This document shows, piece after piece, positions 39,601 through 49,694 of a DNA stretch of 64,000 nt (within the stretch, counting starts at the first letter, position 1; each line of letters begins with the position of its first letter). A program made the translations under genes and the position numbers. The notes beneath the pieces are model-generated. The model saw only the letters and a program-made list of their open reading frames with translations, made no database searches and was not told where the DNA came from. The stretch spans positions 682,001 to 746,000 of the forward strand of contig NZ_CP042862.1 of assembly GCF_008001015.1 (NCBI RefSeq). Direction: 5' to 3'. Origin of the DNA: Serinicoccus profundi. Lineage in GTDB: Bacteria; Actinomycetota; Actinomycetes; Actinomycetales; Dermatophilaceae.

Positions 39601-40624
39601 TGAGCTTGCCGTCGCGGGCCTTGCGGACGACCTTCTCGTAGGCGCTCCAGAAGTCGTAGAAGCTCATCTCCTCGGCGCTCTTGATGCTGGGCACGAGGAG
39701 CTGACGGCTGCCGTCCGGCTTGGGCACGTCGATGGCCAGGCCGATGTTGATGTGCGCCGGCTCCACGAGGGTGGGCTTGCCGTTCTCCACGACGAAGCCG
39801 TTGTTCATGGCCGGCATGGCCTGGAGGGCGCGCACCATGGCGTAGCCGATGACGTGGGTGAAGCTCACCTTGCCGCCCCGGCTGCGGGCCAGGTGGTTGT
39901 TGATCACCGTGCGGTTGTCGATGAGCAGCTTGGCGGGCAGGTTGCGCGCGCTCGTCGCGGTCGGGACCTCCAGCGAGGAGTCCATGTTGGACACGACGCG
40001 TGCGGCGGCCCCTCGCAGGGTGACGAGGTTGACGTCCTCCTGGGGGCCGGTCTTCTTGGGTGCGGGGGCCTCGCGGGACATCGGTGCCTTCTTCGTGGTG
40101 CCTCCGGAGGAGGCGGGCTCCTCGGTCCCCGCCCCGTCCGCCTTGGTGGTCGAACCCTTCGCCGGCTTCTGTGTCGTGCTGTCCTCGCCCGAGCGCCCCG
40201 CCGCGACCGTGGCGGAGGAGTCGGCCTGAGCCTTGGAGGTGGTGCCCGTCGAGGGCGCCTTCACGTCCTGCGCCTTCGGCGTGGCCTCGCTCGTGCGGGC
40301 CGAGGTCTCGCGGGCCTCGCGCGGGGGAGCCGGCGCGACCCTGGGCCCGGAGGCCGGAGCCGTGCGTGAGGTGGAGGACCCGCCGCTGCCGGACGCCTGC
40401 CCGCCGGTCTCGCGCCGGGGCGGCGTGCTGCCCGGCGCGGGCCGGGCCGGACCTGAACCGTTGCTGCTCGCCGTGGCCGAGGCGCCCCCGCCCTTCTCGA
40501 AGTATCGACGCCAGGCCGGGTCGACCGACCCCGGATCCTGGTCGAACTGCTCACGCATCTCCTCCACGAGCCATTCGTTGGCTCCGAAGTCGGTGGTGGT
40601 GTCGCTGCTCGGCGGGTTGGCCAC
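36656..40624 (-). CDS. kgd: Multifunctional 2-oxoglutarate metabolism enzyme (KGD)
   Basis: 1322 residues, the actinobacterial fusion of a dihydrolipoyl-succinyltransferase-like domain with 2-oxoglutarate dehydrogenase E1. Residues 1-40 are the E1 N-terminal motif ([12 protein letters not shown]). About 45-200 is a low-complexity Ala/Ser/Thr linker, and 205-440 the acyltransferase domain with [14 protein letters not shown]1 follows: [33 protein letters not shown], the thiamine-diphosphate [12 protein letters not shown], and [12 protein letters not shown]. Known activities are 2-oxoglutarate dehydrogenase, decarboxylase and HOAS synthase, at the TCA/glutamate branch point. The start is GTG 40624. 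Confidence 0.97.
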   Translation of the reverse strand: MANPPSSDTTTDFGANEWLVEEMREQFDQDPGSVDPAWRRYFEKGGGASATASSNGSGPARPAPGSTPPRRETGGQASGSGGSSTSRTAPASGPRVAPAPPREARETSARTSEATPKAQDVKAPSTGTTSKAQADSSATVAAGRSGEDSTTQKPAKGSTTKADGAGTEEPASSGGTTKKAPMSREAPAPKKTGPQEDVNLVTLRGAAARVVSNMDSSLEVPTATSARNLPAKLLIDNRTVINNHLARSRGGKVSFTHVIGYAMVRALQAMPAMNNGFVVENGKPTLVEPAHINIGLAIDVPKPDGSRQLLVPSIKSAEEMSFYDFWSAYEKVVRKARDGKLTVEDFQGTTISLTNPGGIGTLHSVPRLMKGQGAIIGVGSLDYPAEWQGAASERIVANAVSKILTLTSTYDHRIIQGAQSGEFLKIMHQLLLGQDGFYDDIFTSLRIPYEPIRWNRDIAATHDDDISKPSRIQELIHAYRVRGHLMADTDPLEYRQRRHPDLAIENHGLTLWDLDREVPTGGFGGKPRLSLRRILGILRDTYCRTVGVEYMHIQDPDQRRWFQKKLEVPFEKPAPAEQLRILRRLNAAEAFETFLQTKFVGQKRFSLEGGESVIALLDKVLNRAADDGLTEVTIGMPHRGRLNVLANLAGKSYGQIFREFEGKQSPGSVQGSGDVKYHLGTEGEFTTEDGKTTRVYLAANPSHLEAVNPVLEGITRAKQDRLSRETGADPSTVMPVLMHGDAAFAGQGVVLETMQMSQLPAYRTGGTLHVVINNQVGFTTAPQHSRSSVYCTDLARTVQAPIFHVNGDDPEAVVRVAELAYEFRQEFGTDVVIDLVCYRRRGHNEGDDPSMTQPLMYDLIEAKRSVRKLYTESLIGRGDITVDEAEAALRDYQRQLENVFTETKKALKEDEGGGGLERPHAQDEGDQAAPQRPTAIEKSTVEAIGDAFGSPPEGFTVHPKLAKLLTSRQEMTREGGIDWGMAELLAFGSLVLEGTPVRLAGQDSRRGTFVQRHAVLTDNDTASTWTPLHSLAEDQATFEVYDSLLSEFAATGFEYGYSVEKTDALVLWEAQFGDFVNGAQVVVDEFISASEQKWDQRSSVVLLLPHGYEGQGPDHSSARIERFLQQCAEDNMKVAYPSTPASYFHLLRAHSMARPRRPLIVFTPKAMLRLKAAASSVQDFTEGTFEPVLPDRVELDKSKVERVLLASSKLVYDLEDERTKREDDTTAILRVEQLYPVPGKQLAALTAQYPNAELVWVQNEPKNQGAWPFMALNLPEDLQRHGEDRPLRVVSRPASASPATGSAKVHAVEQATLHDEAFSRRA

Positions 40625-40729
40625 GGGGTTAGCGCCTCATCTCACGTCCGGGGACGACCAGCATGCGTCCGCTGCATGTGTGCCACCAGCCTATCTCCCC
40701 GCCCCCTGCCGATGCCGGAGGGGGCGAGG

Positions 40730-41568
40730 TCAGGCGACGTCGCGGCGCGCGGTGAGGATCCAGCCCAGGCCGGCCATGAACACGGCATACCCGAGCAGGA
40801 CCAGGGTCGCGACCCACGAGGAGAGGGCATCCTGCGCCCCGCCCATCGTCTGGGCCATGCCCGGGTCGAGGCCGGCGAAGAGGTTCAGCGCGCTCATGCT
40901 CGCCTGGCTGGGGAAGTACTTCGAGGCGTCCGCGAGCTGGTCGACGAAGGTGAGGCCGAAGCCCAGCAGGGGTTCGATGAGCAGCGTGACGCCGACGCCG
41001 ACGAAGAGCGCCACCACCTGGTTGGGGATGAGGACCCCGAGACCGAAGCCCATGAGTCCCCACAGGACGAGCACGAGGATCATCCGGGCGAAGGTCGCCA
41101 TGAGCCCGGCGGGGTCCGGGAAGAGCGCGACGTCACCGATGGCGAGGGTGATCCCGCCGCCGAGCACGCTGCCCGCGGTGAAGGCGAGGGCGTTGACGGC
41201 GACGATGACGACGACCGAGGCGAGCTTGGCGGCGATGAGCTGACCGCGGCGCGGCGCCGTGAGCAGGGTCGCGGTGATGGTCTTGTGCCGGAACTCCCCG
41301 CTCATCGACAGGATCCCGAGGACGAGCGCCAGGAGGTAGCCCATCTGGACGGCGCCGGTGTAGACCAGCCGAGCGACGACGTCCTCGCCGAACATCTCGG
41401 CGGGGACGATCATGGTGCCGTCCGGGCCGGGGAACTCACCGATGACGGCGAGGAAGAGCCCCTGGAGAGCGGCGAAGAGCGCCCCGAGGACGGCCATCGC
41501 CAGCGGCATCGACCAGGACAGGCGGGTGGTGAAGTACTTGCGCAGCTCGGCGCGCACGAGCGAGATCA

Positions 41569-41569
<1 letters not shown>
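40730..41569 (-). CDS. ABC-2 type exporter permease
   Basis: 279 residues with six predicted transmembrane helices and a large extracytoplasmic loop after helix 1. An ABC-2 permease: MISLVRAELRKYFTTRLSW is the typical cytoplasmic start, FRHKTITATLLTAPRRGQLIAAK the coupling region. Its ATG overlaps the ATPase stop (TGATG). Substrate unknown; such pairs export peptides, lipids or antibiotics. Confidence 0.87.
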
Positions 41570-42522
<953 letters not shown>

Positions 42523-42613
42523 GGGCAGAAGTCAACCAGCAGGCCCCGGGCCCGATCATCCACCCGTGGAGGGATCTGGGTCTGCTCCCGGCTCCGTCTG
42601 TGGGGGGAGAGGC

Positions 42614-44041
42614 TCAGCCCAGCCGCACGACGACGGTCTTGGTCCGGGTGAAGCCGGAGAGCGCCTCGATGCCTTTCTCCCGGCCGTATCCCGAGGCCTT
42701 GACGCCGCCGAAGGGCAGCTCCACGCCTCCACCGGCACCGAAGGTGTTGACGAAGACCTGACCCGCCTCCACCGCCCCCGCCAGCCGGTGGGCGCGGGAC
42801 AGGTCGCGCGTCCACAGCGCGGCGATGAGCCCGTAGGGCGTGCCGTTGGCGATGGCGACCGCCTCCGACTCCTCCTCGAAGGGCATCGTGACCAGCACCG
42901 GGCCGAAGACCTCCTCCTGCGCGATCGGCTCCCGCGGGTCGACCCCGTCGATGAGCGTCGGCAGCCAGAAGGCGCCACCCTCCGGGCGGTCGGTCGGCGC
43001 GGTGCCGCCCACCACGACCTCCCCGCTGGACGCGCCCTGGACGTACCCGCGCACGCGCTCCTGTTGGCGGAGGGACACCAGGGGCCCGAGGTCCGGGTCG
43101 TCCAGGCCCCGACCCAGCGTCGTCGCGCGGAAGCGGTCGGCGACGGCCGCGACCAGGTCCGCACGGATCGAGGCGTGGACGACGAGGCGTGAGCCGGCCG
43201 AGCAGGTCTGACCGGCATTCTGCAGGATGCTGCGGGTGATGGCCTCGGCGGCCGCGTCGAGGTCGGCGTCGGGGAAGACGACGTGGGCCGACTTGCCGCC
43301 CAGCTCGAGCACCGCGGGCACCACGCGTTCCGCCGCGGCGTGGGCGATCGCGCGCCCCGTCTCCGTGGACCCGACGAACCCGAGGTGGGCCACCTGCGGG
43401 TGGGCGGCGAGCGCGGCCCCGGCCTCCGCACCCCGGCCGGGGACGACGTTGACGACGCCGGGCGGCAGCCCGGCGTCCACGGCCAGGGAGGCCAGCGCCA
43501 CCGCGGTGCGAGGGGTCTCGTCGGCCGGCTTGAGCACGACGGCGTTGCCCGTGGCGGTGGCGGCGGCGATGGAGCGCGAGGCGAGCTGGAGCGGGTAGTT
43601 CCAGGCCACGACGCTGCCGACGACGCCGTAGGGCTCGTGGCGGGTGTAGACGTGGGTGTCCGGGCCGAGCGGGATGGTGTCGCCGTAGGAGGCCTCGATG
43701 ACCCGTCCGTAGTAGCGGAAGTAGCGCGCGGCCACGGTGGCGTCGGCGCGGGCCTGCGACAGGGGCTTGCCGGTGTCCTGCGACTCGGTGCGCGCCAGCT
43801 GCTCACGGTCCCGGTCGACGAGGGCCGCGAGCCGGGTGAGGGCGTCGGCGCGCTGCTCGGTGGACGTCGCGGCCCACCCGGGCTGGGCCTGCGCCGCGGC
43901 CTGGACGGCCTGGTCCACCTCGCCCGCTCCGGACCGGGCGACCTGGCCCAGGACCGCGCCGTCGGCCGGGTCGATGTTGTCGTAGGTGTCGGTGACGGCG
44001 AGGTCGGCGCCGGCGATGAAGGGGAGGGTGAGCTCGGGCAT
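42614..44041 (-). CDS. Aldehyde dehydrogenase (NAD(P)-dependent, betaine-aldehyde/gamma-aminobutyraldehyde-like)
   Basis: 475 residues, full-length ALDH. Catalytic Cys in QNAGQTCSAGSR near residue 283, the general-base Glu in PAVLELGGKSAHVV near 249, the cofactor loop LGFVGSTETGRAIA, and C-terminal EEVFGPVL and PFGGVKASGYGREKG. The last segment fits the betaine-aldehyde/aminobutyraldehyde subgroup, but the substrate is not provable. ATG 44041 is chosen because TACGGT lies 7 nt upstream. Confidence 0.9.
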   Translation of the reverse strand: MPELTLPFIAGADLAVTDTYDNIDPADGAVLGQVARSGAGEVDQAVQAAAQAQPGWAATSTEQRADALTRLAALVDRDREQLARTESQDTGKPLSQARADATVAARYFRYYGRVIEASYGDTIPLGPDTHVYTRHEPYGVVGSVVAWNYPLQLASRSIAAATATGNAVVLKPADETPRTAVALASLAVDAGLPPGVVNVVPGRGAEAGAALAAHPQVAHLGFVGSTETGRAIAHAAAERVVPAVLELGGKSAHVVFPDADLDAAAEAITRSILQNAGQTCSAGSRLVVHASIRADLVAAVADRFRATTLGRGLDDPDLGPLVSLRQQERVRGYVQGASSGEVVVGGTAPTDRPEGGAFWLPTLIDGVDPREPIAQEEVFGPVLVTMPFEEESEAVAIANGTPYGLIAALWTRDLSRAHRLAGAVEAGQVFVNTFGAGGGVELPFGGVKASGYGREKGIEALSGFTRTKTVVVRLG

Positions 44042-44048
44042 ACCCCTC

Positions 44049-44054
44049 ACCGTA
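44049..44054 (-). promoter_or_regulatory. -10 element of a leaderless aldehyde dehydrogenase transcript
   Basis: Minus-strand TACGGT, then 7 nt, then ATG 44041. Confidence 0.45.
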
Positions 44055-44089
44055 GAGAAGCGGGGCGGGCTCCGCGTCCGGGATGGGCG

Positions 44090-45142
44090 TCAGCGCAGGC
44101 TGATCGCGGTGCTGGGTGAGGGGAGCGTGCGGCCGATGACGGTGCCGAGGCCGGGCGGGAGCTCACCCACGAGGAGCAGGCCGCCGCTGGTCTGCGCATC
44201 GGCGAGCAGCAGCAGGTCGTCCTCGGCGACGTCGCCCCCCGCTTCCAGGTGTGGGCGCACCCAGTCGAGGTTGCGGCGGCTGCCCCCGGGCAGGAACCCC
44301 TCGGCGAGACTCTCGCGGGCTCCCTCGAGGGTGGGGACGGCGCCGACCTCGAGCTCGGCGCCGACGCCGGAGGCGCGGCAGAGCTTCCACAGGTGCCCGA
44401 GCAGACCGAAGCCGGTGACGTCCGTCCCGGCCCGGATGCCGGCCGCCACGGCAGCCTCCGAGGCCTCGCGGTTGAGGCGGGTCATCGTCGCCACCGCCTC
44501 GTCGAAGATCTCCCCGGTGCGGCCGTGCCGGTTGTTGAGGATGCCGATGCCCAGCGGCTTGGTGAGCGTGAGTGGCAGGCCGGCCTCGGCGCTGGCGTTG
44601 GTGATGAGCGAGCCGATGTCGGCGGTGCCGGTGACGGCCAGGCCGTAGGTGGGCTCGGGCGCGGTGATCGAGTGCCCACCCGCCACGGGGCATCCGGCCT
44701 CGGCCGCGACGGCCGCCCCACCCCGCAGCACGCCACGGGCGAGGTCGTCGTCGAGGTCGGCCGGCCAGCCGAGCAGGTTGATCGCCAGGACCGGCCGCCC
44801 GCCCATGGCATAGATGTCGGAGAGGGCGTTGGCGGCCGCGATGCGCCCCCAGTCGTAGGCGTCGTCGACCACCGGGGTGAAGAAGTCGGCGGTGGAGAGC
44901 AGAGCGACGTCCGAGCCCTCGGTGAGACGGACAGCTGCCGCGTCGTCCCCGTGCTCGAGCCCGACGAGCAGGGTTCCGCGCCCCGGAGGGGTCCCGCACC
45001 GGTCCTCGCCGTGGTCGACCCGGCCGGCCCCGTCGAGGCCGGAGACCATCCGTTCCAGGCGCTCGGCCGGGATCTTGCAGGCGCAACCGCCCCCCGCTGC
45101 CAGGGCGGTCAGACGCGGTCGTGCGAGAGGGCTGCCCGTCAT
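44090..45142 (-). CDS. selD: Selenide, water dikinase
   Basis: 350 residues. Makes selenophosphate from selenide and ATP. The active-site segment GGGCACKIP has Cys (not Sec) with the essential Lys near residue 21. GLEHGDDAAAVRL, TPVVDDAYDWGRIAAANALSD and GGHSITAPEPTYGLAV match the family. It is transcribed in the same direction as selB and selA, but from its own probable leaderless promoter just upstream. Confidence 0.95.
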   Translation of the reverse strand: MTGSPLARPRLTALAAGGGCACKIPAERLERMVSGLDGAGRVDHGEDRCGTPPGRGTLLVGLEHGDDAAAVRLTEGSDVALLSTADFFTPVVDDAYDWGRIAAANALSDIYAMGGRPVLAINLLGWPADLDDDLARGVLRGGAAVAAEAGCPVAGGHSITAPEPTYGLAVTGTADIGSLITNASAEAGLPLTLTKPLGIGILNNRHGRTGEIFDEAVATMTRLNREASEAAVAAGIRAGTDVTGFGLLGHLWKLCRASGVGAELEVGAVPTLEGARESLAEGFLPGGSRRNLDWVRPHLEAGGDVAEDDLLLLADAQTSGGLLLVGELPPGLGTVIGRTLPSPSTAISLR

Positions 45143-45149
45143 AGGAGCG

Positions 45150-45155
45150 AGCGTA
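45150..45155 (-). promoter_or_regulatory. -10 element of a leaderless selD transcript
   Basis: Minus-strand TACGCT, then 7 nt, then ATG 45142. Confidence 0.45.
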
Positions 45156-45186
45156 GGTGCCGGTGCCCGGCGGGTGCAGGACAGGA

Positions 45187-46878
45187 TCACGTGGGCGCGG
45201 TGATCGTATGCCGCCCGTCGACGGCGCGGTGCGTCCAGCCGCGGGCGTCGAGGTACTCCAGCAGCGGGATGAGCACCCGGCGACTCGTCCCCAGCGCCGC
45301 CCGGGCCTGCGCCGCCGTGAAGGGCTGCGGCAGCGTCCGCAACCGCCCGAGGGCCAGCTCCGGGGCGGCCGACCCGAGGAGCACGTCGCCCGGCAGCCGC
45401 AGGACGTCGGCGGTGCGAGCGGCGGCCGCGATCTCGCGTGCACCCAGGCCCAGGTCGGCCAGCTCGGGTCGGGAGGGCGCGTCGAAGGGGTCGGCGGCCA
45501 GCCGCCGCAGCACGGAGTCGAGCCCGGGGTGCACCGTGAGTGCCTCGGCGCCCTCCCGCACGAGGCGACCCCCCTCGACCCTCAGGCCGCACCCGGTCGC
45601 GAGCGCACGCAGCGTGGCGAGATCCGGCATACCGACCCGGCGGTGCAGGACGGTCAGCGCCGACCCCTCGTCGACCCACGGCGTCAGCGGGTCGGCGGCC
45701 ACGCGCCGCGCGAGGAGGTCGGTCAGCCCCTGTCGCCACGCACCCGCGGTCGCCTCGGAGACCACGCGGCCCGCGATCGTCGTCGTGGCGCCGGACGCCG
45801 TCGCGAGGGCGGACGCCCGTGCACGAGCCGCCCCGGTGCGCCGCAGCGGAGGGGTGATCGCGTCGAGGACGAGGGCTCCGACGAGGGAGCCCTCGCGGCC
45901 GGGGTCGCGCAGGATGAGGCGGTCACCGGGGGCGAGCGGCAGAGGCGTCTGCCAGGAGACCCGCGCGTGCCGCCCCGCCAGCAGGCGGAGCCGGGCGGGG
46001 ACCGCAGCCGTCCCGACGTGGGCGGTGACGTCCGCCGGCAGCAGGTCGTCGTCCAGGAGCACGTCAACCGTGACGGTCGGCCACCAGGAGTGGTCGGGGG
46101 AGAGCAAGGTCCTGCCGCGCCCCACGTCCTCGACGTCCACGCCACGCAGGTTGAGCGCGACCCGCGCGGGGCCGGTCGCCGCCTCGACCGCGCGATCCAT
46201 GCTGTGCACGCCTCGCACGACCACGTCGCGCTCCAGCCCGGCCTGGGTGGTGAGGGCGAGGTGGTCGCCCGGGCGCACGGTGCCCGCGGCCAGGGTCCCG
46301 GTGACCACGGTGCCGGCGCCGCGCACCGTGAAGCTGCGGTCGACCCACAGGCGCACCGGTGAGTCCGCAGGGGGTCGCGGCATCCGCCGGGCGAGGGTCG
46401 CGAGCTCCTCCCGCAGCTCCTCCAGGCCGGTCCCGGTCCGGGCCGAGACCGCGACGGCCGGTATGCCCACCAGGCTGGTGCCCCGCAGTCGCGACCGTGC
46501 CTCGGCGAGGGTCGGGTCAGGGTCGGCGAGGTCGCTGCGGGTGACGGCGAGGACGCCGTGCTCCAGACGCAGGGCGTGGGCGGCGCGCAGGTGCTCGGTC
46601 GACTGGGGGCTCCACCCGCCGTCGGCCGCGACGACGAGGAGCACGCCGGCGGCCGGCCCGATGCCGGAGAGCATGTTGCCGATGAAGCGCCGGTGGCCCG
46701 GGACGTCGACGAAGGCGACCGTGCCGCCCCCGGGCAGGGTGGTCCAGGCATACCCGAGGTCGATGGTCAGGCCGCGTCGGCGCTCGGCCTCCCAGCGGTC
46801 CGGCTCGATCCCGGTGAGCGCGCGGACGAGCGCCGACTTGCCGTGGTCGACGTGACCGGCCGTGGCGATGACCGTCAT
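45187..46878 (-). CDS. selB: Selenocysteine-specific elongation factor
   Basis: 563 residues. Delivers Sec-tRNA to UGA codons with a SECIS hairpin. The GTPase domain has AGHVDHGKSALVRALTG at residue 7, DVPGHRRFIGNML near 60 and TRSDL near 111. EF-Tu-like beta domains follow (about 175-340), then winged helices (about 380-563) for SECIS binding (VLIPLLEYLDARGWTHR). It starts 3 bp from the end of the selA C-terminal frame, so selA-selB form one operon. Confidence 0.94.
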   Translation of the reverse strand: MTVIATAGHVDHGKSALVRALTGIEPDRWEAERRRGLTIDLGYAWTTLPGGGTVAFVDVPGHRRFIGNMLSGIGPAAGVLLVVAADGGWSPQSTEHLRAAHALRLEHGVLAVTRSDLADPDPTLAEARSRLRGTSLVGIPAVAVSARTGTGLEELREELATLARRMPRPPADSPVRLWVDRSFTVRGAGTVVTGTLAAGTVRPGDHLALTTQAGLERDVVVRGVHSMDRAVEAATGPARVALNLRGVDVEDVGRGRTLLSPDHSWWPTVTVDVLLDDDLLPADVTAHVGTAAVPARLRLLAGRHARVSWQTPLPLAPGDRLILRDPGREGSLVGALVLDAITPPLRRTGAARARASALATASGATTTIAGRVVSEATAGAWRQGLTDLLARRVAADPLTPWVDEGSALTVLHRRVGMPDLATLRALATGCGLRVEGGRLVREGAEALTVHPGLDSVLRRLAADPFDAPSRPELADLGLGAREIAAAARTADVLRLPGDVLLGSAAPELALGRLRTLPQPFTAAQARAALGTSRRVLIPLLEYLDARGWTHRAVDGRHTITAPT

Positions 46879-47207
46879 CCCGGCTCGGCCGCCGCGGTCC
46901 GGACCGCGAGCACCGCATCGAGCATCACCTCGTCCAGCTCGGGGGGCAGGCAGCGCAGGTCCAGCAGGCACCGGCCCTCGTGCACCCGACCGAGGACGGC
47001 GGGGGTGCCGAGCCGCAAGGGGCCGGCCCAGCGTCCGGGCAGGGCGACCGCCCACCCGGGCAGCGGCACCTCGGGTGCGCCGCCGCCCCCGACCCGGCCC
47101 TCGTGCTCGACGACCTCGCAGGTGACGCCGTGGTCGACCAGCGTGCGGTGGAGTGCGACCGCGCGGTCTCGCAGCTCCGTGGCGGAGGCGCGCCGCGCCA
47201 CCGTCAC
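46875..47207 (-). CDS. selA: C-terminal domain of selenocysteine synthase, in a separate frame
   Basis: 110 residues that correspond to the C-terminal domain of SelA: ARRASATELRDRAVALHRTL, then VGGGGAPEVPLPGWAVALPG and GTPAVLGRVHEGRCLLDLRCLPPELDE. Together with the preceding frame it makes one complete SelA. Its GTG (47207) overlaps the preceding TGA as GTGA. Either a one-base deletion (CGGGTGACG to CGGTGACG), a sequencing error in a G run, or a genuine split gene kept in stoichiometry by coupling. Confidence 0.8.
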   Translation of the reverse strand: MTVARRASATELRDRAVALHRTLVDHGVTCEVVEHEGRVGGGGAPEVPLPGWAVALPGRWAGPLRLGTPAVLGRVHEGRCLLDLRCLPPELDEVMLDAVLAVRTAAAEPG

Positions 47208-48271
47208 CGCGCCGCCGCGGGGTCACGCAGCGTGGCCTCGAGCGCCGCCAGGGTGAGCTTGTCGACCCGTAGCGCGCGGGCCATCGGGTGACGTCGCAGC
47301 CGGCCGACGAGCTCGGCGTCCCCGAGGACGAGGCCGGCCTGCGGGCCCCCGAGGAGCTTGTCGGCGCTCGCGACCACCAGCCCGGCGCCGTCGCGCAGCG
47401 TGGTGCGGACGTCCGGCTCGTCGGTGAGCATCGGGTCCGGCTCGAGCAGCCCGCTCCCGGTGTCGACAACGAGGGGGAGCCCTGCGCGGCGGGCGACCTC
47501 GGCCAGCTCGGCGACGGGCACGCTCGCGGTGAAGCCGGCCACCCGGAAGTTGCTGGGGTGGACCTTGAGCAGGGCCGCGACCGAGGTCCGTGCCGTCCCG
47601 CTCGCGCCGTCTCCGGCCCCGTGCGCCAGAGCGTCCTCGTAGTCGGCCAGGTGGGTCCGGTTGGTCGTGCCGACCTCTCTCAGGCGGGTGCCGCCGGACT
47701 CGATGAGGTCGGGCAGCCGGAAGCCGTCGCCGATCTCGATGAGCTCGCCGCGGCTGACGAGCACCTCGCGCCCGGCTGCGAGCGCGGTCGTGGCGAGCAG
47801 CAGCGCTGCGGCCCCGTTGTTGACGACGAGGGCGTCTCCGGCCTCCGGGACGGCCCGCAGGAGCGCGCCGCGCACCGCGCCACCCCGCCGACCGCGGTGG
47901 CCGGTGGCGAGGTCGAGCTCGACGTCGGCATACCCCGATGCGTCGACCAGCGCGGCCCGCGCCGCCTCGCCGAGCGGGGCGCGCCCCAGGTTGGTGTGGA
48001 CGACCACCCCGGTCGCGTTGAGGACCGGCCGGGGGCCGGGGGAGTCGGCGAGGGCGGCGAGCCGGGTCGCGACGACGCTCACGACCTCTCCGGGCGGGAG
48101 TGTCCTCTGGCGGGCCTGCCGTTGCACCTCCCGGACGATCTGCAGCGCCCTCGCCCGGCCGAGGCGATCGACCTGGTGGCCGACCGAGGGGTCGGTCAGG
48201 ACCGCGTCCACGGAGGGTATGCCGCGGCGCGGGTCGGGAGGTCCTGCCTCAGCGCCTCGAGTCGTGCTCAC
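47204..48271 (-). CDS. selA: L-seryl-tRNA(Sec) selenium transferase, N-terminal and PLP domains
   Basis: 355 residues. PLP enzyme converting Ser-tRNA(Sec) to Sec-tRNA(Sec). N-terminal domain (PSVDAVLTDPSV, GRARALQIVREV), then NATGVVVHTNLGRAPL, GELIEIGDGFRLPDL, VGTTNRTHLADYE, HPSNFRVAGFT, and the PLP Lys in ASADKLLGGPQAG near residue 315. The frame stops after EATLRDPAAAR, where full-length SelA would continue; the missing part is the adjoining frame 46875-47207. GTG 48271 lies 7 nt after CACAAT. Confidence 0.9.
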   Translation of the reverse strand: MSTTRGAEAGPPDPRRGIPSVDAVLTDPSVGHQVDRLGRARALQIVREVQRQARQRTLPPGEVVSVVATRLAALADSPGPRPVLNATGVVVHTNLGRAPLGEAARAALVDASGYADVELDLATGHRGRRGGAVRGALLRAVPEAGDALVVNNGAAALLLATTALAAGREVLVSRGELIEIGDGFRLPDLIESGGTRLREVGTTNRTHLADYEDALAHGAGDGASGTARTSVAALLKVHPSNFRVAGFTASVPVAELAEVARRAGLPLVVDTGSGLLEPDPMLTDEPDVRTTLRDGAGLVVASADKLLGGPQAGLVLGDAELVGRLRRHPMARALRVDKLTLAALEATLRDPAAAR

Positions 48272-48278
48272 CCGGTCG

Positions 48279-48284
48279 ATTGTG
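48279..48284 (-). promoter_or_regulatory. -10 element of a leaderless selA transcript
   Basis: Minus-strand CACAAT, then 7 nt, then GTG 48271. Confidence 0.35.
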
Positions 48285-48299
48285 GCCCGTCGCCCCGCG

Positions 48300-49694
48300 T
48301 CAGGTCTCGAGGGTCCGCCGGAGGTGGCGGTACCACTCGCTCTGGAAGCGGTCGTCGGGGTCGTGGCGGTGCTTCTCGGCGAGGAAGGCCGGGAGGCGGG
48401 GATGCCCGGCGAGCAGCTGGGACCGGCTCGCCCACCGGTGGTAGGTGAGGTAGAACGAGCCCCCGCGCTCCAGGGCCCGGTCGATGATCCGACGGAAGTC
48501 CGCGGCGGCCTTGTCGATGCCGGCGGCGCCGTGCTCAACGTGCAGGTTGAAGATCACGCAGGCCCGCGGGCCCTGCGCCCACGGGAGGAAGCTCTCGTCG
48601 TCCGGCTCGATCACCCTGACGGTGCCGTAGATGCACTCGACGTCGTGGGCGCGGAAGTCCTCCTGGCAGGCGCGCATGAAGGACAGGAGCTCTCCCCGGG
48701 GGAGGTAGACCTCGGTGATCATCTCGCTGGCAGCGGGGCCGCCGAGGTCGTCGTGGTAGCCGTCGACGTAGACACCCATCTGGTGCAGGTCGGAGCGGTA
48801 GACCTGCCCGTCCGTGCTGAGGTAGTGCGCGGAGTAGAGGTCGAAGGCACGGCGCTTGTCCGTGTGCGCCAGGGCGAGCAGCTCCTGCCACCGCTCGGAG
48901 GTGAGCTCCACGGGGTCCGCGGTCGGGGCGACCTCGTCCGGCACCGGCACGTAGGACGCCAGCACGCCACGGTCGAGGAAACCGGGGGCCTGCGGATCGG
49001 TGACGAACTGGAAGTCGCCGTAAGTGGCGCCCGCGCGCAGGCGCCCCTCGAACGAGTGCTCCACCTCGCCCAGGTCCAGGACCTCGACGCTGCGGCGCAG
49101 GTGGTGACGGGGGACGAGCCGCAGGGTGACCTCGGTGATGACCCCGAAGAGGCCGTAGCCGCCGATGGCCAGGGCGAAGAGCTCGGCGTCCTCGGTCCGG
49201 GAGCAGTGGCGGATCTCGCCCTCGGCGTCGACGAGGACGAAGGACTCCACGTCGTCGATGAACGGCTTGAACCTCAGGCCACGACCGTGCACGTTGGCCG
49301 CCAGCGCCCCGCCCAGGCTCAGCCGGTCGGCTCCGGTCTGCTTCTGCCGGAAGGTCAGCGGCCGGGAGGACCCGGACGAGGCGCGATCCAGCTCCGTGAC
49401 GAGCTCCGGCCACTGGATGCCGGCGCCCACCGACAGCAGCGCTCGCTCGGGGTCGACGGCGCGGACTGCGGCGAGTGCGGACAGGTCGAGCTGGACGGCA
49501 TCGGCGCCGAACTGCTGGCCACCCATGGCGTGCCGTCCGCCGCACACCGACACCGCGCGGCCCTGCGCGGCGGCGGCCCGGACGGCGTCGACGACCTCTG
49601 CGGTGGTGGTCGGGCTGAGGACGGCCCGCACCCGGGTGGCGTTGAGCCGGGAGTGCAGGTCGTTGAGGATCACCCCGTCGTCCGGACCAGACAC
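48300..49694 (-). CDS. FAD-linked oxidase (GlcD/VAO-type)
   Basis: 464 residues. The FAD-binding PCMH domain (about 20-190) has VLSPTTTAEVVDAVRAAAAQGRAV, SVCGGRHAMGGQQ (usual His-flavin site region), DRLSLGGALAANVHGRGL and AIGGYGLFGVITEV. A C-terminal substrate domain ends in YHRWASRSQLLAGHP. The substrate is unknown; relatives oxidise alditols, lactones or hydroxyacids. GTG 49694 has GGAAGGAGAGG upstream and overlaps the methyltransferase gene by 25 bp. A position between selA and selC is not normal for this family. Confidence 0.85.
   Translation of the reverse strand: MSGPDDGVILNDLHSRLNATRVRAVLSPTTTAEVVDAVRAAAAQGRAVSVCGGRHAMGGQQFGADAVQLDLSALAAVRAVDPERALLSVGAGIQWPELVTELDRASSGSSRPLTFRQKQTGADRLSLGGALAANVHGRGLRFKPFIDDVESFVLVDAEGEIRHCSRTEDAELFALAIGGYGLFGVITEVTLRLVPRHHLRRSVEVLDLGEVEHSFEGRLRAGATYGDFQFVTDPQAPGFLDRGVLASYVPVPDEVAPTADPVELTSERWQELLALAHTDKRRAFDLYSAHYLSTDGQVYRSDLHQMGVYVDGYHDDLGGPAASEMITEVYLPRGELLSFMRACQEDFRAHDVECIYGTVRVIEPDDESFLPWAQGPRACVIFNLHVEHGAAGIDKAAADFRRIIDRALERGGSFYLTYHRWASRSQLLAGHPRLPAFLAEKHRHDPDDRFQSEWYRHLRRTLET

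Noticed and set aside
37175-40369. A 1000-residue plus-strand frame opposite kgd, and similar long frames opposite rho, prfA, glyA and leuA
   Set aside because: High-GC antisense shadows: biased His/Gly/Asp/Val composition with no recognisable domains, while the opposing frames are conserved enzymes.
47204-47206. Sec read-through of the TGA inside selA
   Set aside because: Reading on in the same frame gives no SelA similarity; the C-terminal domain is in the -1 frame, so a frameshift or split explains it better.
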